A DNA stretch of 64,000 bases. Source: Isoetes taiwanensis. Taxonomy: Eukaryota; Streptophyta; Lycopodiopsida; Isoetales; Isoetaceae. Positions 1 through 9,339 of the stretch are shown piece by piece (positions within the stretch are counted from its first letter, which is position 1; each line of letters opens with the position of its first letter). The notes under the pieces were generated by a model. It was not told where the DNA came from, did not search any database, and saw only the letters and a list, made by a program, of their open reading frames with translations. The stretch covers positions 4,156,109 to 4,220,108 of the forward strand of contig JAJEKV010000004.1 of assembly GCA_021234155.1 (NCBI GenBank), read 5' to 3'. A program made the translations under genes and the position numbers.

Positions 1-133
1 TTTCCCTCGTGTTTTTCTGCCTCGGAATATTCCTCGGCGGGCCACCAGCCTCGGCGGAGCACTCGCGGCTCCGCCGCTCGTGCGCCGCCTCAGCTGGTGG
101 CGCCGCCTCGAAATTTCCTCGGTGGAAAACACT
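1..133. repeat. GC-rich imperfect foldback, truncated by the window edge
   Basis: The first 65 bases read approximately as the reverse complement of the next 65, centred near position 68 around GGCTCCGCCG. Shared blocks are CCACCAGC, CTCGGCGG and GTGTTTT. It could be the fused terminal inverted repeats of a foldback element or the end of a larger palindrome starting outside the window. No coding content is visible. Confidence 0.5.
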
Positions 134-1256
134 CGGACCATAGATTCCCTATTACATAAACTGAATACACGTTTGACCAACTAGAAATATGGTGTATTGC
201 ATCACGAACTATTACTTTTGAATTGTAACCATCATCCAATTAAATTGGGATTATGTCAACTCCAAAATCACGCCAACCTGCTATTGTCTTCTAGGGGGTT
301 TTTGTTTTTTTTAATCTTTTTTTTTGGACTTCAAAAATAACATAAGGTTGCGATTCACGTGTGACTTTTCATATGCGAATTGAAATATGCAGAAATGAAG
401 AGCAAGTTGCTAACATAGATGAGACAAATATTGCTTGCTCAATAGATGATAATATTAGGTTTGATAATAACAAATTGCATTATTTGCGAGGAGGCAATTC
501 GGACTTCGAAATTATCGATACATGGCACAAATATCATACAAAAATATCATATATTCCAATAAAACATTAAAGGGATCAATCCATGTTTTTCCACGTATTT
601 AACAAGGTGTGGTTCCATGTCGGCCGTTCTATCGGTTAAGTGCGAATCTAACACTTCACCCACCGTCATCCCCATAGCCAAATTATGCATAATAGACACA
701 AACTTCACGAGAAAATCATCATCCCAAAGTTTTTGGATCGTAAGATGGTGGATTGAGGGCCTGTGTTTGATTGTAGAAGCATTTGAGAGCATCATCATCC
801 ACTATGATTATATCATCCTTATTCTCGATACCAAGTTTCGTCCATCATGTTACTCAAGTGTTTGATGAAGATAGGCTTTGCTTTGTTGGATCCTTGGGAT
901 TAGTGAACTTCACACATTTGTTACGATCCCAAAGGGTCAACCAATTTCACGCATTTCCAAAGTGCCTCCAAAGTATCCTTGATGTTCCTTAGTTCCATGG
1001 ATGACCAAATACCAACTTCGAAATAACTTTGAATGCCTCGTCTAGCATCTCCTTCAAGTCGCGGCCCGGATAGATCCACTTGGTGTTTGATTCTCTTTGG
1101 TATCGATGGCTTGTTCTCTAGCCACTTTATTTTTTCGGAAAAGTCTTGCAAAGAACTCCGTTTAGGTCGAACACCACAACCTTCTTAGAAGCGCAATGGA
1201 AGCTGAAACATCAAACATGTATCCGGTCGGCAAGATCGATAACACAAACAATACAA

Positions 1257-1395
1257 AGCGCATGGCGTGATTTGAAATAGTCATAACCAAATCGCGCTCG
1301 GTGATTTAGTTGACAACGAAAAATAATCAAAAGCACGCTTGGCGCGATTTAATTCAAAGGTAATACAAATTAAATCACGCGTGGCGCTATTTCGT
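1257..1395. repeat. CACGC-n-GCGTG palindromes in a predicted intron
   Basis: Three imperfect copies lie here (GCGCATGGCGTG, GCACGCTTGGCGCG, TCACGCGTGGCGC), each followed or preceded by an ATTT/AAAT flank. All fall inside the predicted minus-strand intron 1410-1203. Confidence 0.6.
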
Positions 1396-3443
1396 CGGCA
1401 AGGCCATACCTATCATCTTCAGTTTTTTTGCCGTCATCGGCGTCATTCTCCCCTCCGCCACCCTTAATCTTCGTCTTCTTCATTTGTTAGAATTGTTATT
1501 TTCTATTAGTTCATTTGCGTCCTTCTGGCCGACATTATTTTACTATTGATTTGGCAAACTGTGAATCACTAGAGCCGCCCGTTGCCTTCATTTTCGGTTT
1601 CCTGTCAATTATTTCATTGTTAACTTTTTTGTGAATCTACTCTATTGTTGCTTGCATCACCCGCAATGTGGGCAAGGATATTCCCCTAAGTTAGCGCCAT
1701 CCGCATTACTTTGAGCAAGCGGTTTAGCGACTATTTGTTCATTCTTGCTTTCCTTATCGGGCGGATTACTAGTTCCCTCTCGGGAACAGCGTCCACTTTC
1801 GAATTGGACAAGTCTGAGACTTTTGATTGCTGATGATTTCAGGTTGCCATAAGGGCCTTTAGGAGACTTGGCAAGCACATGCATGAGGAATGGTTCAAGA
1901 AAGTCTTTGGCGCTCATCACTCACAAAGCGGTTGACATCTTCTTGCACCCATAAGAGCCTCTCGGGCAATATAACCTCCAACATGAAGCTCCAAGCGGGG
2001 TTGTATCAATTGGAGCAAATGCCTCGGCCGAGGTAAGCGACCATAGGCGGGGAAATCCATTTTTATTTAAGGGGCCCTTCTCCTTAGTTTGTAGCTCGTG
2101 CTTGATTTCCCCACTTAGGAGGGGTCCGATCCTCATCCTCTTGACTCATCTGTTCGACCGTGATCGATCCGTATGAAAGAATATAGTTCTTAAGTCCGGA
2201 TCATCTAGAAGAAAACATTCCCATGCAGCGCTATTGTCACCCTTGGCCTTAGCAATATCATATTCCTCGTCGGCAGCATGGATATCATAATAAAGATCAC
2301 ATGTGCCATCTTAGTTCGTTCGCGACTCATTATCCTTAACATCATATATTAGGCATCCCTCCCTAATAACTTTGAGGCACTCCGGATCATGAGCGGCCAG
2401 ATAGTGCATGCGAGATGTGACTCACCACGAAGGACAAGCGATGACAATAGTGAAGGACCTCTCGGTTGTCAATCCTATACTGACTGGTAAAGAAGCTATT
2501 GTAGTCCTTACGGTTCATGCCCATATCTCCTCTCCCACCCTATTTGTCCAACACAAAGAGTGATATATTTTTAAGGCGGAAGTTGAATCGGCAAAGAGAC
2601 CTTTGTACCCAATGGGTGAATCTTTGGACCGGTGTCGTCTTCACCCGGTAATCTTCTTCACAAAGGGCCACTTTTTCTTCTCAACTCGGCCCGATTACCT
2701 TAGGGGTAGAGTCTCCTTATGTTTTGTATTTTTAGCCTTCCAATTCTTTAGGAAGTCCTTTGACCGAATACAAACTTCTTGATGTCATCATTCTTGACCT
2801 TGTATTTGTCCGACAATCAATTTCGGATAATGCCACATCCCCCAGATAGCCTTTGTAACTTCGGCTCCTACACGGTGACTTCATTGTAACGTACATCCTT
2901 TACATGATTGCGGCACTCAGCGAAGGACATCCTATCCTTGGTGAAAGCACCCTTCTTGTATAAGACTTCCTTCTTTAAGCCGGTCTAAAACCCAAATGGT
3001 CTCGGTCGTCGTCTAGCCCCCGAAGTCTTTCTCATCTCTGTCACATTCAAGTCAAAGATGCTTACATCAGCGGGAGGCACCCTACCCATAGTATCTGGCG
3101 ACTTCCCTTGTGCATAAAGCGTCCCAATTCATTCCACTTGAGCCATCTTGCCTCCTTACAAAACACAATCTTATCACGAGTCCGTTGGTCCCGACTCTTT
3201 GGATGAGCTTTGAAAAGGATCTGCAATGTCATCACCACCTTTTTCTTTGATTTTCTTGCGGTCTTCTTCTTCTCTGTATAATTGTCTGCGGCGAGTCCGG
3301 CTCCGGCAGCTTGAATGCCTCGGACTTTGACCCATACATGCGGTGGGCAATGGGCAGCCATATTCCACCTGCTTGTTGTGGTGGCGCGGTTGTTCAACGT
3401 ATGGACTGCAATAAATGCGGACATTGAATCAAGTATCATAGAA

Positions 3444-3720
3444 TAGAAACACTTGGCGTGATTTGAATAGAATTGATGAAGAGAAAAATCGCGCTGGCGT
3501 GAAATGAATAAAGTTACTAATGCAATTCCGCCCGCGTGCTTTCAAATCAAACCAATTCCGCCGGGCGTTTTCAAATCAATGGAATTCACGCCCGCGTGTT
3601 TTCAAATCAATTGGTTGACTTGAAAACACGCTGGCGTGAAATCGATGATTTCAAAACACGCTGGCGTGAATTGGTTTGATTTGAAAGCAGCGTGAATTGG
3701 CGTGAATACAATTTATGAAA
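3444..3720. repeat. Cluster of CACGC-n-GCGTG palindromes in inverted arrangement
   Basis: About eight copies occur in 280 bp. Three on the left read TTC-ACGCC-GCGTG-TTTTCAAATC and three on the right read GAAAACACGCTGGCGTGAA, the reverse complement, so the whole cluster is also a larger inverted repeat with arms near 90 bp. The cluster sits within the predicted minus-strand intron 3735-3406. Confidence 0.7.
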
Positions 3721-4917
3721 CCAGGTTGATTACCTTTTGTATAGAAATGTCTTCCCCATTTCATTCAAAGTTGCACTAATCGACCAAATCTGCGGGTGAA
3801 GTATTGGCATCCAAGATCGACACCTCCTATCGCGCATAGTGATTGTAGAACACTTTTGGCTGTTTGTTACGCTGCGATGATGGCCTTTTGTGCCTCAGCG
3901 GAATCTTTGCCCGTCGATGATGACATATTTAATATCATCACTTGATAATAGCTCTGGGCGTTAGTCCACCGCAGCAGACTTGTTGAGATCATATCCCAAG
4001 GTAGCACATCCGTGGCATAGGCATTTGACCTGGATTACTAATCATGCTCTGAACAATCTCCATGGCATGTCTTTGGATCATATCTCTGCTAACATAAATG
4101 GAGCTTGGTGAACGGATGAGGACTTCACATGGATCATAAAAGTTTCCTTAAGACCCAATGGATAATGGTGACGTACTTATTGGCTTGTTCATGGCCTCTA
4201 TTTGCGCCACTCTCGTCTGTTCATTCTCAAAAGCGAAGCCTCCATGCAGCCGACAAGCTGCGGGGTTGAACATTCTTCCCTAGATCTAGGACCCTTTTAG
4301 AAGCTTTCAAGTCAGCTAATTCCCTAGCTTGTTGCAAATAGTGACTTGGTGTCGGTTTAGTGAACATGCCTCTACGCTTACGGTTTGTAACCCCTTGGCA
4401 AATAGATATTGGCGAAGCGCTACATTGGTTGGCCAACCATACTTAAAACATGTCTCACCGTTCACATCTGTCTTCATGAGCGTATCCTTGTATGCGGTAG
4501 CTCTACGGTGAGTAAGTCCGGCGGATCTTTCTTACCTTACGTGTAATCTCCAAGAGCAATTTGCGATTGGGTGTCATCCTCTTCCTCACAAGAGATTAGG
4601 ATCCCTTGTTTGGCCATCTTGTGCGCTTCCTTTTTCCTCGAGAAGAGAGTTAAGTCGAGCTTGCCATTTGTCTTGGCAAGGTCAGCGTTACCACTTCGGC
4701 ACCCTCGTCCATTTCCTCTTCGAGGGCAGAGGCGGGGTCGATGGTTGCTATAAGAGAATCGGCCCTTCATCATCTAAGGTGAGATCATATGGTACGCATG
4801 CGGGTGCGTCGCCCTTGCTTTCTTGGCGAGGATTAGAACCGAATTAGTAGGGTTTTCTTCCTCTTGAGCAACGCAAATGAAGATGAGCACTTTTTAGAGT
4901 ACTTTTCAAGAACAAGA

Positions 4918-4978
4918 GATCACGCTTGGCGTGCATTTTAAACCTAAATTAGTACAAATCACGCTTGGCGTGTTGGTA
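4918..4978. repeat. Two CACGCTTGGCGTG palindromes
   Basis: Two copies of ATCACGCTTGGCGTG about 47 bp apart lie between the first (5443-5318) and second (about 4870-4536) coding segments of the minus-strand locus, which is a predicted intron. Confidence 0.7.
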
Positions 4979-6188
4979 TCTCTATTATTGACCATGCTAT
5001 CGTTAATTTGAAACTAAATTATTTTGCATCCACATTTTAAGCTACATACCCTTCATGAATCCATATTTCACACTATTTAACCTCATTGAACATTGCTATC
5101 TCCAAGCGTCTAACACCGCTATATTCTATATATAAAAGCGAGCAAAATTATGTTCTCTGAGCGGACAATCGAGCATTAAGCGATGTTAATACTTAAAATT
5201 CATGCAAAGCATAATAACTCAAACTCATGCAAAGCATATTAAGTGAAAGGAAATATCTCAAATCCATGCAAGCATAATACTCTCCACACGGTGTGTGATA
5301 CGTGGCAAATTAAATACCTTGAATAGGGTTACGTGTATTACGATCAGCGTCCTCACGAAACTTGAGAAGAGGGGGTTTAGAGATTCCTCTTCCACCGCTT
5401 CCTCTGCCCGTCCGCCTCGACCTCGATTCGCTTTAGAAGACATCTCGATTAAGCCACAAGTAGCAGTCGGAAGGTCGCTCGGATCTATTTTCGAGCTGCT
5501 TTCGAAGAAATAGCTTTTTCTACCATGCGAGAAATAGAGAAATTTGAATTTCAAGAAAACACAAAATGCGGTTTGAAATATTCTTGACACATACAAATAA
5601 TAATGGCGAAGACCCGTCCGCCCGACTTCTTTCATTAAGTTTTTTAAAATCCGCCAAATTTATCCCGCCTAAGCGTAGTTAACCTAATCTTTCTTCTAAT
5701 TGAATTTTCCCGGCGCCGGAGTTTCCATAGCGCCTTGACTTCTCAAATCAGCTTGAGAGACTCAAATCGGCTTCTCAAGAATGGCTCTGAGAATTACGGT
5801 ACTCATCTCATTCAATAGCTTGAACATTAATTTCCAATAGTAGGTGTCGAATAGCAATTTTTCTGCGATTCGAAGATGAATGTTTCATGTTAACTACAAA
5901 TCGAGGAAAAAGGAAAGTAGGATTATGCAAGATCGACTCCATCGATCCGATCAGTATGCTTGTCATGGAATTCTTTCGGGGATAAGTATGTCCAGAGTTC
6001 TGATGATTAACTTTCTGCCGCGCTATGGATGAAGCTTTACCTCATGAACACCCGGTGGGGATACGGTTGGAGAAAGTGTTGGAACATTTGTTGCATGGCC
6101 AAGAAACCGCTTAAAAAAGGTATGTAACATGTATTACATTGTAGAAATATAGAAGTAGACAAAATTTGTTGTATTCATTGGAAAAAGA

Positions 6189-6885
6189 TTACAATTGTAT
6201 ATAATGCGGATAAACCTGGATAAACCGGACAAAATCCTGACTCTTTGTTTCAAGCCCGGTCCTCTTGAGTAGGCGGGCTATCGATCTCCCATTTCCATTG
6301 CAGGGCATAGTGAATTCTTCTGGTAAAACCCCAGCAAAAACACCAGGCTCTAGCTCCACCACCCCCGCCTGCTCCACCTCCACCTCCTGCTCCTCCTCCT
6401 GCTCCATTGGTTGAACCTCCAATGCATCGTATAGCGCCTGCGGTAGTGGTTCCATTGGTTGAGCCATCTCCATTGCATCGTATCTGCTTTGTGGTAGTGG
6501 TTAGTGTTGGGGCATCAGGGCATAGAGGCTAACCACTAAGAAAGCAGCGACTCCTCATTTTGAATCTCGGTCGCCGGATCGAGATTCACTCTCGATCAAT
6601 GCATGTCTTGCATTTCGAAGTGATTAGATAAGAGGGCGAGCCTCCCGATGCGATTGCAAGGGCCCCGAGCCCGGATCTATCATTGCCTCAAGCTCTGCTG
6701 CCATCATCATTACTTGATCCAAGTACTCCGGGGTTGCAAGGCTGGTGCTCCAAATGGGGCCGGTGCTTCGGTTGCGGTTCAACCGGTTGGAGATTGGAGC
6801 CGGCGGCCGGGCGTGTGATTGCTGGCCCAAATGTAATTCCAATCCATCGCCGTCACCAAGGGTGATTAATGTAAACGGCATCTAT
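6189..6885 (-). pseudogene. Unrecognised minus-strand coding segments, acidic
   Basis: Not recognised. Two minus-strand open segments (6881-6624 and 6473-6189) lie end to end in different frames. The second contains a Glu-rich run (MEQEEEQEVEVEQAGVVELE) followed by a stretch with RSIARLLKRTGLE. A predicted acceptor (TTGATAG) lies just upstream near 6885, and a repeat cluster that may be intronic follows at 6908-7216. It may belong to a transcription unit starting at the TATA-like block near 7780. A frameshift separates the two segments. It could equally be part of the same transposon family as the 921-5443 locus. Confidence 0.3.
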
Positions 6886-6907
6886 CAATAGGAAGTGGCG
6901 GAGTATC

Positions 6908-7216
6908 GGTATTCACGCTGGCGTGTTATATTTCTTTATTTATAAACTTAGAAACTAAGAGACACCGGCGTGTTTAAGCGTAAAAGTTGAAAGTAGGGAT
7001 ACAATTGTTTGCACGCTTTCGGCGTGTAAAACCGCTATATAGGAAAAACTATACACGCTTCGGCGTGCATTCGATGCCAGTGTAAATAATTGCCCGCCTT
7101 TATCTATTTACTTATCTATGCATGCGGTTTTTTTTTTTTTCTCCCTCCTGGCTGAATGCCGCCCGGCGTGTATTCATGTTGAAGGCTAAGATTACCCTAA
7201 AAACAGCTTAGCGTGT
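6908..7216. repeat. Five or six CACGC-n-GCGTG palindromes
   Basis: Copies include TTCACGCTGGCGTGTTA, GACACCGGCGTGTTT, GCACGCTTTCGGCGTGTAAA, ACACGCTTCGGCGTGCAT and GCCGCCCGGCGTGTATTC. The half-sites CACGC and GCGTG are conserved while the central 1-5 bases vary. A poly-T run lies at about 7130. Confidence 0.65.
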
Positions 7217-7756
7217 TTCAAATATTATCTTCAGATTTTTCTAATGCTTTCTACTACACATTCATAATAGAAACTTGCATGCAATAGCATGATTAATTCA
7301 GGAAGAGAAACTCAAGAATTTTCGAAACAAAAAAGCGGATGAAGTTTATAAAAACTATTACGGTTTTCATAAACATCATCTGCTTCCTACGCCTCGAGCA
7401 AATGCAAAAGCTTGTCTTCTTGGATTAAACGCCATTGAGATGATACTTAAAACTAAATGAAAACTAACCTTGAGTTCGATTTTGGAAGGAGGATAGATGC
7501 TTGTGGTTTTAATTCGAGGCTTTTTCGATTATGAGACCTTAGTCCTCTGCTTTTGGTTTTAATTCTGAGTCTCCGATGTCCTCTGCTACAGATGCTACAG
7601 AACAAAAGGCGGAGTCTTTTAGTAAGTTAGGAATTGCCGAAACCAAACATCTAACATTGATGAATATAAATCGCTCACCAAGATTTCGGGACGGCCGGAT
7701 CCAAAACACAATGAAGCATAACCGGCAAAATCATTATGAAGGAAGGAAGAAAATGT

Positions 7757-7852
7757 AGGAACTTTGAGGCGTAAAATGGATTTATATAGGCACAATTAGA
7801 AATAAGTTAAGCGTGAATAATTGATTGCTTGAATTAACACGCGCTGGCGTCA
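7757..7852 (-). promoter_or_regulatory. TATA-containing block, copy 1
   Basis: Read on the minus strand this block has CCTATATAAATCC, with AATTATTCACGC and a CACGC/GCGTG palindrome upstream. A closely similar block lies at 8911-8995. It is probably the core promoter of the minus-strand ORFs below 7740. Promoter function is inference from the TATA box and the duplication. Confidence 0.4.
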
Positions 7853-8216
7853 CGGTCTTCCTTGAGACATGACATGTATATGGTATATATGGAGAATATT
7901 GCATTTCATGCAATAAATTCTCCATGACATTTTATTCCATTCATTGCATTGAAAAAAAAAAGAATTTGAAATTTTATATAGGCTAAATTAAAAATAATTT
8001 TAAAAAAGGCAAAATTATCAAGGCTAAAAATGACTTGTTGAGTTGGGGAATTGTTTTAGGTCATTATAGGAAAATTTCCTATCTTCTTTGTGATTGATTT
8101 ATAGTGTTCGAGACTTTGTTGACACAAATGCAGAGACAAAATTTTGGAGAAAACACTTTGGAGACAAAATGCTTGGAGAAAACAGTTTGATTTCATTCAA
8201 AATATTTTTATGTCTG

Positions 8217-8371
8217 AGAAAAAACTGTTTGAAGAAAAACTGTTTGAAGAAAAAGTTTGTGAAGAAAACTATTTGATTTCATTCAAAATTGATATGTCTG
8301 GATGCCAAGAATGGCTTTACAAAATGCCCGAAGGCTTTACAAAATGCCCGAAGGCTTTACAAGATGCAGGG
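8217..8371. repeat. Two short tandem repeats
   Basis: A 17-bp unit related to CTGTTTGAAGAAAAA is repeated about three times near 8217-8270. A 20-bp unit, AAGGCTTTACAAAATGCCCG, is repeated three times at about 8310-8371. Confidence 0.75.
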
Positions 8372-8376
8372 ATGCA

Positions 8377-8872
8377 TCATTGATCTTCCACGTCACGGAA
8401 CAAAGAAGAAAGAAAGGTGTTAGAAAAGAAAGAAAGGTGAAAAAAAAAATAAAAGCAGGACATGCAAACTGGCTCATCTCTCGACCATTCTAAAAGCTGG
8501 TCGAATTCTCGACCTTCCTCCTCATCCTCTTCCTCCCCTCCTCCTCCTCTTCCTCCTCCTCCTCTTCTTGAGGAGATTTCATTCTGTTTTGAGTGGTCAA
8601 GCCAAACCACAGGCGAGGCGGTTTCATGCTCTTGGGAGGACATCTCCTCCTCTTCCTCCAACTCCTCCTCTTCCTCCTCTTCCTCCTCTTGAGAATCGGA
8701 GGAAATCGGGAGCTCAACTCCTCCTCTTCAAAATCAGCATCATCCTCTCGAATGGAATCGAGAGGAGAATTGGGCAAGGAAATCGATGGCGGGGAAGAGG
8801 GGTTCTTCAACCCGGCGTCTCTTTGGCGAGACCTCGGGGTTCTTCATGAAGGCCCGAGGTGAAGCGCTTCAT
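8377..8872 (-). other. Glu/Arg-rich minus-strand reading frames over a TCC/GGA tract
   Basis: A TCC-rich pyrimidine tract (8512-8692) gives poly-Glu or Lys/Arg-rich frames on the minus strand and poly-Ser or poly-Pro frames on the plus strand. An ATG at about 8872 follows the TATA-containing block at 8911-8995, so a minus-strand transcript is plausible, but no frame continues convincingly. I treat this as a low-complexity region with a possible small decayed gene. Confidence 0.3.
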
Positions 8873-8910
8873 GGCGGGCGAAAAAAAAAAAATTGGGACG
8901 AGAATGGTCT

Positions 8911-8995
8911 TGAGGCGTGAACCAGGATTTATATAGGGTTAATTAGCTCTTAAGCGTGAATAATTAATTGCCTCAAATAACACGCCAGGCGTACG
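8911..8995 (-). promoter_or_regulatory. TATA-containing block, copy 2
   Basis: This is a second copy of the 7757-7852 block: shared TTTATATAGG, TTAAGCGTGAATAATT, a run around ATTGCCT, and AACACGC ahead of GGCGT. On the minus strand it places CTATATAAAT about 40-60 bp upstream of the ATG at 8872. Confidence 0.4.
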
Positions 8996-9339
8996 AAATT
9001 CCCGCCAGCTATATTATCTAGGGTATATTATTATGGATAATAAATTCTCACGTCTATTAGTTATATGTCTTTTCGTAATCATATATCCAAATTTTCGATA
9101 ATTAAAATTTGGATATATTTATATAAATGTCATTTCCTTGTTGTTGCCATGAAAATTCTTGTTTTAAATGATTTCGTTTACGCCCATTGTTATTATTATA
9201 TTAAACCTATTTCCAAGGAATTTCTTGCTTTTAAAAAATTTGATTTACCTCTACATATTCCATAAATGTGCGTACTTTTTTATCTTATGGTGTAATAATT
9301 TTTCTTACTCATTGACTAAAAGGGTGCAATTTGCCCTAG

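Larger units (their letters stand above)
921..5443 (-). pseudogene. Unrecognised multi-exon protein-coding locus, frameshifted
   Basis: I do not recognise this gene. On the minus strand, coding-like segments run from an ATG at 5443 down to about 921. The first exon (5443-5318, 42 codons, basic and acidic, RGRGGRAEEAVEEES) ends at a CAAG|GTATTT donor. A second acidic segment around 4870-4536 (CEEEDDTQSQIALGDYT) ends next to GTAAG|GTAAG. Further predicted introns are 3735-3406 (AAAAG|GTAATC to TTGCAG) and 1410-1203 (GATAG|GTATGG to TTTCAG). Segments at 3870-3740 contain VIIDGQ followed, in another frame, by AEAQKAIIAA, which recalls the DGQH-type loop of ParB-like domains, but that is speculative. 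Segments at 2400-2160 and 2136-1657 are also coding-like (CLIYDVKDNES; CPHCG). Several frame shifts break the chain, so it is decayed or badly base-called. A transposon-encoded protein is the likeliest origin. Confidence 0.4.

Noticed and set aside
8462-8862. Ser-rich and Pro-rich plus-strand proteins
   Set aside because: Translations of a TCC-rich tract; no supporting gene structure on the plus strand.
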